From the NCBI GenBank assembly GCA_020833575.1, contig JAJHRT010000003.1, positions 1-32,368 on the forward strand: a stretch of DNA of 32,368 bases, in the 5' to 3' direction. Source of the stretch: Thermofilum sp. GTDB taxonomy: Archaea > Thermoproteota > Thermoprotei > Thermofilales > Thermofilaceae. This document shows, one piece after another, positions 7,320 to 15,251 of the stretch (positions within the stretch are counted from its first letter, which is position 1; every line of letters starts with the position of its first letter). The position numbers and the translations under genes were made by a program. The notes beneath the pieces are model-generated. The model made no database searches and was not told the DNA's origin. It worked only from the letters and a program-made list of their open reading frames with translations.

Positions 7320-8659
7320 GCGGCTGGGAGGCTTTCAGCCCTGATACCCTCAGAAGCGAGGCTAAAGCCATAGCAGGCAGGCTCAACCCAGTGCTCCTCC
7401 ACTTCGTAGAGGACTGTGTCGGCTGTGCGCTCTGCGAGGTAAACTGCCCGTACACCCCGGCTGGGGAGGAATACGGGCCTGTAGAGAAGGCCGAGCCCCT
7501 CAGGAGGATCGTGAGAGGCCAGGTCTTCCTGGCGGCGAAGGTCCTGCCGTGGCTCTTCGGCGCGAGGTTGCCGCGCAGCGCGGAGGAGCTCGACAGGTGG
7601 GCTGAGCTCGCGTACCGCTGCACCAACTGCGGGCTGTGCTACATAACATGCCCCTTCGGGATACACAGCGGCACCATGATACAGCACCTGAGGTACTCCC
7701 TCGCGAGGACTGGCCGCATCCCCACGCTGCTCAAGATGATGATGGACCTGGAGGCCTCTGGAAACGTACTGTCAGTCGAGGGCTTCAGCAAGGTGTGGTC
7801 CGAGCTCCTGGGGAAGCTAGAAGGGCTGGGCGTGTCCTTCGACAGAAAGGGTGCGAAGTACGTCTACCTGCCATCCCTGGCAGAAGCCCTGATAACGCCC
7901 GGCGCGCTGGTTGGCACGGCGAAGATTCTGAACAAGCTGGGTCTCGACTGGACTATGCCCAGCAAGCCCTTATCCGTGCGGGCGCCTATCGCGAACCTGG
8001 CGGGCGACAGCGGGGCCGCGCTAGAGGTCACGAGGAGGATAGTCGACTACGTCGCCGGGATCGGCGCTTCCACCGTGGTATTGAGCGACGGAGGCTACCC
8101 GTACCGGTTCCTCAGGTTCGACGCCCCCGCCTTACTCGGGAAGCCCCTAGGCTTCGAGGTGGTCCACATCGTTGAGCTGCTGCACGAGGCCCTGAGAAAG
8201 GGCTCGCTCAAGCTGAGGGAGGTCGACCAGAAGATCACCTGGCACAGCCCCTGCCAGCTGGGGAGGATGGGAGGCCTTATCGAGGAGCCCGCAGAGGTGC
8301 TGAGCTCGACCTCTAAGAACTTCGTAAAGCTGGAGAGCCACGGCCTCCTTAGCAAGTGCTGCGGCGGAGGCAACGCTATAGCTTGCGTGGTTCCACCGAC
8401 CATCGAGATGTTCGAAGGCCTGCTGGGAGGCAAGATCCCCATCTCGGAGAAGGAGAAGGTCTTCCTCGACAAGCTCTACAAGGACATGCTGATAGCCAGC
8501 AAGGCTAAGGTCGACGAGATTAGGAAGAGTGGCGCATCGACTGTTATCACGGCCTGCGTGGGCTGCGTCCACACGCTGCAGCTGGCGAGCAAAGCCCACG
8601 GGCTAGGAGTGGAGATAAAGACGCTCCCCGAGTACATAGCAGAACTGCTTCCAGAGTAG
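7316..8659 (+). CDS. isp2: Hydrogenase iron-sulfur subunit Isp2, HdrD/DsrK-like
   Basis: Cytoplasmic-type iron-sulfur protein of 447 residues related to HdrD, DsrK and GlpC. Two [4Fe-4S] ferredoxin-type motifs are visible near the N-terminus: C34-x2-C37-x2-C40-x3-C44 (DCVGCALCEVNC) and C102-x2-C105-x2-C108-x3-C112 (RCTNCGLCYITC). A C-terminal CCG-type cysteine-rich domain follows with C313 (SPCQLGRMGG), C348-C349 (KCCGGGN) and C414-x2-C417 (ACVGC). In HdrD-like proteins such a domain can hold a non-cubane Fe-S cluster; whether it does so here is inference. Only one complete CCG domain is seen. It is the last gene of the hydrogenase operon, overlaps isp1 (ATGA), has a GGAGGGGTG ribosome-binding site, and is followed by T-rich terminator sequence. 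Confidence 0.88.
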   Translation: MSGWEAFSPDTLRSEAKAIAGRLNPVLLHFVEDCVGCALCEVNCPYTPAGEEYGPVEKAEPLRRIVRGQVFLAAKVLPWLFGARLPRSAEELDRWAELAYRCTNCGLCYITCPFGIHSGTMIQHLRYSLARTGRIPTLLKMMMDLEASGNVLSVEGFSKVWSELLGKLEGLGVSFDRKGAKYVYLPSLAEALITPGALVGTAKILNKLGLDWTMPSKPLSVRAPIANLAGDSGAALEVTRRIVDYVAGIGASTVVLSDGGYPYRFLRFDAPALLGKPLGFEVVHIVELLHEALRKGSLKLREVDQKITWHSPCQLGRMGGLIEEPAEVLSSTSKNFVKLESHGLLSKCCGGGNAIACVVPPTIEMFEGLLGGKIPISEKEKVFLDKLYKDMLIASKAKVDEIRKSGASTVITACVGCVHTLQLASKAHGLGVEIKTLPEYIAELLPE

Positions 8660-8670
8660 TAGCGAAATTA

Positions 8671-8729
8671 GAAAATAAAAATCAAAAGAATTTTTCTTCT
8701 TCTGAAAAGCTTTCAGGGTACGCTTTTTT
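8671..8729. terminator. Probable bidirectional terminator between isp2 and hel308
   Basis: Lies in the 164-bp gap between convergent genes. The plus strand has a T-rich tract at 8691-8703, a short hairpin CTGAAA-AGC-TTTCAG (8702-8716) and a six-T run at 8724-8729. Read on the minus strand, the A-rich segment at 8671-8687 gives T-runs for hel308. Archaeal termination at oligo-T fits. The rest of the gap, to 8823, shows nothing recognisable. Confidence 0.6.
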
Positions 8730-8823
8730 ACATTGTAGGTTCTCAAGATGGATCAGAGGTACTCCTGCTCATCATTTCTCAGCAAGGCTATGTTACATCA
8801 TCTCCTTGAGATAGTTCTCGCAG

Positions 8824-11043
8824 TTAGTGCGGATAAAGGTATTCGTCGAGCTGGGACTGTCCTGAAGCCTCCTCCAGCACTTCGCGCTCCTCACCGGCCT
8901 CCGCTCCGCCCTGAAGCTGTGCTTTGATCGCTCTCGCGAGTGAGGGTCCTATGCCGGGAACTCTGGCGAGGTCCCGCTCGCTGGCGGTCACCAGGTCGTA
9001 GAGCGACTTGAAGCCGTGGTTGAAGAGGCTCCTCGCCCTCACCCTGCCTATGCCGCGCAGGGACACGAGCTCGAGGAGCTCCTCCCTCACTCCGTGCTTT
9101 ATGCGCTTGCTCAGTATGCTGAGGTTGGCCGAGTGCTCGGGGAAGCCGGCGACCTCTGCCACCTGGGATAGCGAGTAAGCAACCCACTCGGCGGTCTGCG
9201 TTAAGGAGTAGATGTCCCCCGGGCCCACGTCGTAGCGCTCGACTATGACGTCCTCCCTGACCTCGTTTATCCAGTCCTCCAGCAACAGAGCTGTCTTCAG
9301 GCGTGAAAGGTACCACTCGTACTCAACCTCGTCCTCGGGCGGGCTGGGCAGCTCCTCCCCGCGGCTCTGCAGCAGCTCTTCAAGCTTGTCGATGTCCTCC
9401 TTTCTGACGCTGACGGTTGTCATGTCTGGCGTGGAAGCCAGCAGGAAGAGGTAGGAGAGAGTGCTGCAGCGCTTCTTGCTCTTGAAGAACTCCAGGCCCA
9501 TATGCGCCGTCATAGGGTCTATGTAAAGCTCGGCTACACGCTTGCCCACGGCCGTCGCCCTGATTCTCGCCCCCGTCCTCTCTAGGAAACCCGTGCTCAG
9601 TAGCCACCTGGTAACCTTCTCGACGGCGGCTTCGGCGGCGAGGGGGCTAAACTGGGCTGAGAAGAGGGTCCTCGAGAACACGCTTTTCAGGCTTTTCTCG
9701 TCCTTGATGCTGTCCTCTGTTGCCACCAGCGAGAGCACTTGCGACCTGAGCACCTGCTCGGAGCCCAGCTGGGAGAATATTCTCTCAGGCGAGGCGGCCA
9801 CGTACTCTTTCATGAGAAACTCCACCTCTCTGGCCGTCCTGGCGATGAGAACGGCTTCCCCCTCTAAGTCGTACTTCGGCCTCCCGGCGCGCCCAGCCAT
9901 CTGCTTGTACTCCATCACGGAGATTCTCTCATGGTAGCCCAGCTCGACGTTGTACCTGCGGTAGTCGGTTATGACTACACGCTTGGCGGGGAGGTTCACC
10001 CCAGCCGAGAGGGTTGGTGTGGCCACCACGACTTTGAGGACGCGCTCCCTGAAGAGCTGCTCGACTATGCTTCTCGAGGTGGAGGAGAGCCCTGCGTGGT
10101 GAAAGGCGACACCGCTTTTCACGAGGTTTGCCAGCTCCTCAGACACCTTATCGCTGTGGCTCTGGAGTATTCTTGCGGCAGCTGCTGCCAAGAGCCTGTG
10201 CTCGCGCTCGCTCAGGAACTTGCGAGCTGCTGCAGAAACCCTCCGCGCGTCACTGACAGCTGCTCTCCGAGTTGGGGAGAACACCAGCGCCTGACCCCCC
10301 TCCTCGAGCGTGTCCAGAACGAGGTCCACGAGAGCCCCCTCCCTAGGCTCCACTTCCTTAACTCCGCCGTCGTGGAAGTATATCGCTCCGTCGTAGTAGA
10401 CTCCCTCGCGGAGCTTCACCGGCCGCCAGTCGACCCTCACGGGCTTTGCTCCCAGCCAGCTCGCTATCTCCTCCAGGTTCCTGACTGTGGCGCTGAGCCC
10501 CAGGAGCTGCACGTTGGGGAAGGAGCTCCTTATCCGCGTCAGAAGCATCTCTAGCACAGCCCCTCTCTTCTCAAGCCCCACCACGTGAATCTCATCGGCG
10601 ACAACCAGCGATATGCTGCTGAACCACGGCGCTTTGTGCCTAAGCAGGCTGTCAGCTTTCTCATTGGTAGTGATGATCACGTCGTACTTCCCCAGCTCCG
10701 GGTCCGAGGAGTCGTAGTCACCTGTACTGAGGGCCACTTTGTAGCCAAGGGGGCTGAAGACCTCCCTAAACTCCTGGTACTTCTCCGCCGCAAGCGCCCT
10801 GAGAGGTGCCAGGTAGAGCGCCTTACCCCCGCTTACGAGGTGGCGTAGTGCCGCGAGAACGGCGATGAGGGTTTTTCCAGAAGCCGTGGGGGCTGCCAGA
10901 ACTATGCTCTCTCCATCCAGCACGCCGCTCTTAATCGCCGCTTCCTGGGTTGGGTAGAGCTTCTCAATCTTCAGCACGTCGAGCAGCTTCCTCGCAACCT
11001 CCTCGCCGAAGTACTTTGAGAGCACATCGAGTACTTCTGTCAT
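8824..11043 (-). CDS. hel308: Hel308 (Hjm) family 2 DNA helicase
   Basis: ATP-dependent 3'-5' helicase acting at stalled or damaged replication forks. The 739 residues have the superfamily 2 Ski2-like motifs: Walker A APTASGKT (51-58), DEIH (150-153), GLSATVRN, LSAGVNLPAKRVV and QMAGRAGRPKYD. The winged helix and ratchet domains come next, then helix-hairpin-helix motifs near the C-terminus (RGIGRVRARSLF and VPGIGPSLARAI). The last residues contain QSQLDEYL, which fits a PCNA-interacting (PIP) box. Length is typical of the family. The ATG at 11043 is preceded by a GGGAAGG ribosome-binding site and lies 19 bp after the mcm stop, so the gene is likely co-transcribed with gins23 and mcm. Confidence 0.95.
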   Translation of the reverse strand: MTEVLDVLSKYFGEEVARKLLDVLKIEKLYPTQEAAIKSGVLDGESIVLAAPTASGKTLIAVLAALRHLVSGGKALYLAPLRALAAEKYQEFREVFSPLGYKVALSTGDYDSSDPELGKYDVIITTNEKADSLLRHKAPWFSSISLVVADEIHVVGLEKRGAVLEMLLTRIRSSFPNVQLLGLSATVRNLEEIASWLGAKPVRVDWRPVKLREGVYYDGAIYFHDGGVKEVEPREGALVDLVLDTLEEGGQALVFSPTRRAAVSDARRVSAAARKFLSEREHRLLAAAAARILQSHSDKVSEELANLVKSGVAFHHAGLSSTSRSIVEQLFRERVLKVVVATPTLSAGVNLPAKRVVITDYRRYNVELGYHERISVMEYKQMAGRAGRPKYDLEGEAVLIARTAREVEFLMKEYVAASPERIFSQLGSEQVLRSQVLSLVATEDSIKDEKSLKSVFSRTLFSAQFSPLAAEAAVEKVTRWLLSTGFLERTGARIRATAVGKRVAELYIDPMTAHMGLEFFKSKKRCSTLSYLFLLASTPDMTTVSVRKEDIDKLEELLQSRGEELPSPPEDEVEYEWYLSRLKTALLLEDWINEVREDVIVERYDVGPGDIYSLTQTAEWVAYSLSQVAEVAGFPEHSANLSILSKRIKHGVREELLELVSLRGIGRVRARSLFNHGFKSLYDLVTASERDLARVPGIGPSLARAIKAQLQGGAEAGEEREVLEEASGQSQLDEYLYPH

Positions 11044-11062
11044 TTAGCGCCTTCCCTTCCCC

Positions 11063-13147
11063 CTACACGGTCGTTATTATGTAGCCTTGCCTCGGCATCA
11101 TGATCTCGCCGCTCTCGTAGAGCTTCTCCAGAACCTTCCGGACGAAGGCCTCGTCGAGCCCCCTCGCCTGCGCCTCCTTGACCACGTCCTCGACCTTGAC
11201 GGGGTTGCCGTTGCTGCTCCTAACTAGCTCCTTAATGATGTCGAGGAGGAGGATTATCTTCTCGCGCTGGGACTTGGGCTGCCCTGTCATCACTGTGTCT
11301 ATGTCCACCGTCTTTGTTGCGATGTCTATACCGACGTTTCTGAGGAAGTGCTCCATGAGCCGTATGGCGACCTCGGCATCCTTCTCGGTGACCACGCTCC
11401 TCAGGTGCATCCTCGCGTGCGCCTCGGAGAGCCTGATCAAAGCCTCCAGCTGCCTGGGGGTGATCGTGATAGGGGATTCGGGCTCCTCGCTCCTGGCACG
11501 CATGCTGACGTAGAAGTCCACGATCTTGGCCTTGGCTTCCTCCGAGAGACGCGGCCTGACGTGTTTTCTCGCGTAGGCGATGTACTTCTTAAGCAGCTGA
11601 GGCGGTATCAGGTTCTCCAGCTCCTGCGGGTACGCCTCGCGGTGAAAGTCTATCACGTACTGCGCGAGCTCCCGGTCCTTCTCCCTGTTGGGCGTGTCGC
11701 GGAGTATGAATATTAGGTCAAACCTGGACAGGATCGTCACTGGGAGGTCTATATTCTCGGCGATGTTCCTGTTGGGTAGGTAGCGCCCGAAAGCGGGGTT
11801 CGCCGCCGCGAGTATAGAGGCCCTGGCGTTGAGCGTGGCGACGATGCCAGCCTTCGCTATGCTCACCGTCTGCTGCTCCATGGCCTCATGTATGCTCACG
11901 CGGTCCCTGGCCTCCATCTTGTCAAACTCGTCAATGCACGCTATACCCCCGTCCGCTAGCACGAGCGCTCCTGCTTCCAGGTAAAACTCTCCGCTGCTTT
12001 TCTCCTTCACTACAGCCGCGGTGAGACCGGCGGCCGTAGCCCCCTTGCCGGAGGTGTATATTCCTCTGGGGGCGATGAAGCTTACATAGCGCAGGAGCTG
12101 GCTCTTCGCGGTGCCGGGATCCCCTATCAGCAGTATGTGAATATCACCTCTCACCCTGATGCCATCGGGGTACACCTTCGGCACCCCGCCGAACAGGAGG
12201 AGGGCTATCGCGAGCTTCACCTCCCTGTACCCGTATATCGAGGGGGCGATGGAGTTCACGATCAGCTCCTCCAAGTCCCCCCTCCTGGAGAGCTCCAGTA
12301 TCCTCTTCTCGTCCTCAGGCGTTATCTCCACGTCCAGCGTCTCCTTGGCAGCCACCTCCACGTAGTTCGCCTCCATGTAGGGGTGGTAGACGGGGGGAGC
12401 GTTCTTCAGGAACTTCTTATCCTCTTCCACCCTCAGGAAACCGACCACGGTAACTCTATCGCCAGGCCGCACGGTGTCCACCAGGTCATCCCTGACGACG
12501 ACCTCGATGGACCTGGGAAGCTGCCCGGGCGGCAGCTCCTCGGGCTTCTCCTGGAGCACAAACTTCTGCACGTCGACGAACCGGCTTTTCTCAGCCACGA
12601 GAACAAAGCCCTGGGATTTCCTACCCTCCCTGCTGCACTCAGGGCACTGCGTCGGCTTGACGAGGCTGCCTTCCTCCTGCCTCACCACCTCCTCGTGCCC
12701 GCACGTCTTGCACCTGAATACAGCCTCGACAAGCTCCTGCTTCACAGGTGATATCTTCGTGACTATGCCCTCGACAGCTATAAGCTTCCCAAGGTGTCTG
12801 GCGCGTATTTCCCGTATCTTGACGTGGAAGCTCTCGGGAAGCCTCCTTATCCTTGCGTGGAAGGTCTTAACCTTCTGCGCGTACTCGGGGTCTTCCACCA
12901 TCATTACCTGCTGGATGGCCTTGGAAGCGCTCTCCAGGAAGACCGAGGGGGATTCGACAAGGATGTCCGCCAGGACCCTGTCGTAGCTGAGGAGGTCGTC
13001 GAAGTCTATCACGAGGGAGACGCCGTTCTCTGCGCTCATCCTGCGGAGGGCTTCCCTGTACTTCTCCCTGCCGCCCACCCTGTAGTCCTTTATGAAGTCC
13101 ATTATGCGCTCCACGAGGGCGAGCGCCTCGAGAACTGCCTGCGTCAC
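11063..13147 (-). CDS. mcm: Replicative DNA helicase MCM
   Basis: Homohexameric 3'-5' replicative helicase. The 694 residues show an N-terminal domain with a C4 zinc site (FRCKTCGHEE ... PTQCPEC, about 144-171). The AAA+ core has Walker A GDPGTAKSQLLRY (about 341), Walker B with GGIACIDEFDKM and the arginine-finger motif SRFDLIFIL. A C-terminal winged-helix region ends the protein. No intein or frameshift is seen. The start is GTG at 13147, overlapping the gins23 stop codon by 4 nt (GTGA), which points to coupled translation. Confidence 0.97.
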   Translation of the reverse strand: MTQAVLEALALVERIMDFIKDYRVGGREKYREALRRMSAENGVSLVIDFDDLLSYDRVLADILVESPSVFLESASKAIQQVMMVEDPEYAQKVKTFHARIRRLPESFHVKIREIRARHLGKLIAVEGIVTKISPVKQELVEAVFRCKTCGHEEVVRQEEGSLVKPTQCPECSREGRKSQGFVLVAEKSRFVDVQKFVLQEKPEELPPGQLPRSIEVVVRDDLVDTVRPGDRVTVVGFLRVEEDKKFLKNAPPVYHPYMEANYVEVAAKETLDVEITPEDEKRILELSRRGDLEELIVNSIAPSIYGYREVKLAIALLLFGGVPKVYPDGIRVRGDIHILLIGDPGTAKSQLLRYVSFIAPRGIYTSGKGATAAGLTAAVVKEKSSGEFYLEAGALVLADGGIACIDEFDKMEARDRVSIHEAMEQQTVSIAKAGIVATLNARASILAAANPAFGRYLPNRNIAENIDLPVTILSRFDLIFILRDTPNREKDRELAQYVIDFHREAYPQELENLIPPQLLKKYIAYARKHVRPRLSEEAKAKIVDFYVSMRARSEEPESPITITPRQLEALIRLSEAHARMHLRSVVTEKDAEVAIRLMEHFLRNVGIDIATKTVDIDTVMTGQPKSQREKIILLLDIIKELVRSSNGNPVKVEDVVKEAQARGLDEAFVRKVLEKLYESGEIMMPRQGYIITTV

Positions 13148-13704
13148 ACCTTCTCACCCCCTGCTACCAGGCTCACTAGGGACTTGGTCCATCCAGAGAG
13201 GAGCTCGCACAGGGTCACGTAGAGAATCTGCTCCTCAAGAGTCATGTTCTTCATCTTATCCTTGCTAGGTGTCGGGTTCTTCGACGCAAGCTGCGCTATC
13301 TTGAGGGAGCGTAGTCTAACCAGATCCGCGAATGCTATCCTCACCCTTCTCAAGTTCTCTTCCGCGCTCTCATCGCCCTTCCGCGCCCTCTCCCTCAAGC
13401 TGTTGGCGAGCAGCATAACTTTTAGGTAGAACCCCTCTTCGAGCGGCTGAAGATCCTCGGTTTTCTCCTCCGCCCAGGATAGCTTTTTGAGGGTTGAGTA
13501 GCTAGGTAACCCCTCCAGGTCAAGCTCCGCATACCCCTCCCTGAGCAGAGCCAGTGCGTAGGGGTAAGGGAGCTTTACCTTCTGTCCGGCTCTCAGCTTT
13601 AGTATTTGCAGGGGGGTTTTCCACGAGGTATCCTTTACTATCACGAGTGGGACGTCCACATCCATGTACACGGCGGTGGTATGCAGCGTTCCGCAGAGGC
13701 TCAT
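13144..13704 (-). CDS. gins23: GINS complex subunit, Gins23-type
   Basis: GINS binds MCM and primase in the archaeal replisome. The 186-residue protein has a short beta-rich B-type domain first (DVPLVIVKDTSWKTPLQI, then LPYPYALALLREGYAEL) and a longer helical A-type domain after it. This B-then-A order marks Gins23 rather than Gins51. Position directly before mcm agrees with the gins23-mcm pairing known in Sulfolobales. Two starts are possible: ATG at 13704, with a weak TATA-like GTTTAGA ~30 nt upstream, or ATG at 13665, which gives the more family-like N-terminus MDVDVPLVIV. Identity rests on domain order, length and operon position, as GINS sequences diverge strongly. Confidence 0.82.
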   Translation of the reverse strand: MSLCGTLHTTAVYMDVDVPLVIVKDTSWKTPLQILKLRAGQKVKLPYPYALALLREGYAELDLEGLPSYSTLKKLSWAEEKTEDLQPLEEGFYLKVMLLANSLRERARKGDESAEENLRRVRIAFADLVRLRSLKIAQLASKNPTPSKDKMKNMTLEEQILYVTLCELLSGWTKSLVSLVAGGEKV

Positions 13705-13831
13705 CTCGTGCTTTATTCTCCGATCATGGGTCTAAACCTGCACTGTGAGATAACTCCGAAAGTAAAACTTAGCAAGCTCGTCATACGTACGTTTAACGGA
13801 GGAGGCTAAGGAGAGCAGCCCCCGCGCGATG

Positions 13832-13838
13832 CATATAT
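13832..13838 (+). promoter_or_regulatory. TATA box of ahcY
   Basis: CATATAT centred ~26 nt before the GTG at 13861, giving an expected transcript start at or beside the start codon (leaderless mRNA). Confidence 0.6.
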
Positions 13839-13860
13839 CCAAGAGACGCCTCCCTGCTGC

Positions 13861-15165
13861 GTGATGGGCGAGTACAAGGTCCGCGACGTCAGCCTCGCCG
13901 ACAAGGGGAAGATTGCTGTGGAGTGGGCACAGGCACAGATGCACGTCCTATCTCGCCTCCGCGCTCGCCTATCAAAGGAGAAGCCCCTGAGGGGGGTTAG
14001 GGTTGCAGCCTGCATGCATGTTACAAAGGAGACCGCCGTCCTCATGCTCACGCTCAGGGATGCGGGCGCGGAGGTTGCCCTCGCAGCCTCCAACCCCCTC
14101 TCGACGCAGGACCACGTGGCGGCTTACCTAGCGACGGAGGGGATACATGTTTATGCGTGGCGGGGGATGAGCCCTCAGGAGTACTTCACCGCCATCGCGA
14201 CAGCTGCTAGCATCTCGCCCACGATAACCATGGATGATGGGGGGGATCTCACGGTCATGCTGCACAAGATTGCTCACGGAGTCCAGGAGGGTCTCGACTA
14301 CGAAATAGGCAGTAAGCTGTTGTCACCCGAAGTGGTCAAGGGGGTCAGGGGAGGTACCGAGGAGACGACTACGGGTGTCATAAGGCTGAAGGCTCTCGAG
14401 AGGGAGGGCAGGCTGCTTTACCCTGTCATCGCGGTTAACGACTCGAGAACTAAGTACCTGTTCGATAACAGGTTCGGGACGGGGCAGTCCACAATAGACG
14501 GCATCATGAGAGCCACGAACATCCTGCTAGCCGGGAAGACGGTTGTGGTCGCTGGCTACGGCTGGGTTGGCCGAGGGATTGCCTGGAGAGCCCGTGGGAT
14601 GGGTGCCCGCGTGGTAGTCGTGGAGACAGACCCGGTGAAGGCGCTTGAGGCTTACTACGAGGGCTTCTACGTAACAGACATGATTTCCGCTGCGGCAATG
14701 GGGGACGTGTTCATCACAGCTACCGGCAACGTGAACGTCATCAGGAGGGAGCATATGGAGAGGATGAAGGACGGTGCCATTTTGGCTAACTCGGGGCATT
14801 TCAATGTGGAGATATCCCTAAAGGACCTGGAGGACCTAGCAATCGGCAAGCGCAGGATAAACGAGGTTGTCGAGGAGTATACGCTGCGGGACGGCAGGCG
14901 GCTCTACCTGCTGGCTGAGGGGCGCTTAGTCAACCTGGTAGCAGCAGAGGGCCATCCCAGCGAGGTCATGGACCTCTCCTTTGCGAACCAGGCTCTAGCA
15001 GTCCTTCTCCTTGCTAGGAAGGCTGAGAAGCTGCGCGCAAAAGTGTACAGGCTGCCCAGGAGCATAGACGATAAGGTCGCCAGGCTCAAGCTGGAGGCCC
15101 TGGGCGTGCGTATAGAGAAGCTCACGGAGGAGCAGAAGAAGTACCTGATGTCTTGGAGTATTTAG
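13861..15165 (+). CDS. ahcY: Adenosylhomocysteinase (S-adenosyl-L-homocysteine hydrolase)
   Basis: Splits S-adenosylhomocysteine to homocysteine and adenosine, relieving product inhibition of methyltransferases. The 434-residue protein is archaeal-size. It has the substrate-binding region ACMHVTKETAVL and SNPLSTQDH, the MDDGGDL motif, and the NAD-binding Rossmann motif VVVAGYGWVGRGIAWRARG. NSGHFNVEI is the late conserved segment. It may start at GTG 13861 or ATG 13864; the TATA at 13832-13838 supports a leaderless start at either. Transcription diverges from gins23 across 156 bp. The following gene has its own promoter just after the ahcY stop. Confidence 0.96.
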   Translation: MMGEYKVRDVSLADKGKIAVEWAQAQMHVLSRLRARLSKEKPLRGVRVAACMHVTKETAVLMLTLRDAGAEVALAASNPLSTQDHVAAYLATEGIHVYAWRGMSPQEYFTAIATAASISPTITMDDGGDLTVMLHKIAHGVQEGLDYEIGSKLLSPEVVKGVRGGTEETTTGVIRLKALEREGRLLYPVIAVNDSRTKYLFDNRFGTGQSTIDGIMRATNILLAGKTVVVAGYGWVGRGIAWRARGMGARVVVVETDPVKALEAYYEGFYVTDMISAAAMGDVFITATGNVNVIRREHMERMKDGAILANSGHFNVEISLKDLEDLAIGKRRINEVVEEYTLRDGRRLYLLAEGRLVNLVAAEGHPSEVMDLSFANQALAVLLLARKAEKLRAKVYRLPRSIDDKVARLKLEALGVRIEKLTEEQKKYLMSWSI

Positions 15166-15213
15166 ACTGCGCGGCACGTGCACCGCATTACCGCGACTCA
15201 TGGGAGGCTATCC

Positions 15214-15223
15214 TTTATATTAT
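15214..15223 (+). promoter_or_regulatory. TATA box of metG
   Basis: TTTATATTAT in the gap after ahcY. Its spacing predicts a transcript start near 15244, just before GTG 15252. It therefore argues against the longer reading frame that opens at 15153 inside ahcY. Confidence 0.65.
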
Positions 15224-15251
15224 CTCCCCACTTTCACTCGAATCCGACGAG

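Noticed and set aside
8748-8921. 57-codon plus-strand frame starting after isp2
   Set aside because: Two-thirds of it lies antisense to the hel308 end; no ribosome-binding site, no promoter and no recognisable motif.
9931-10554. 207-residue plus-strand frame
   Set aside because: Antisense shadow of the conserved Hel308 helicase core.
12137-12751. 204-residue plus-strand frame
   Set aside because: Antisense shadow of mcm; composition rich in His/Val/Leu from reversed GC-rich codons.
13785-13792. ACGTACGT palindrome between gins23 and ahcY
   Set aside because: Only 8 bp, and not placed on either predicted TATA or start; easily chance.
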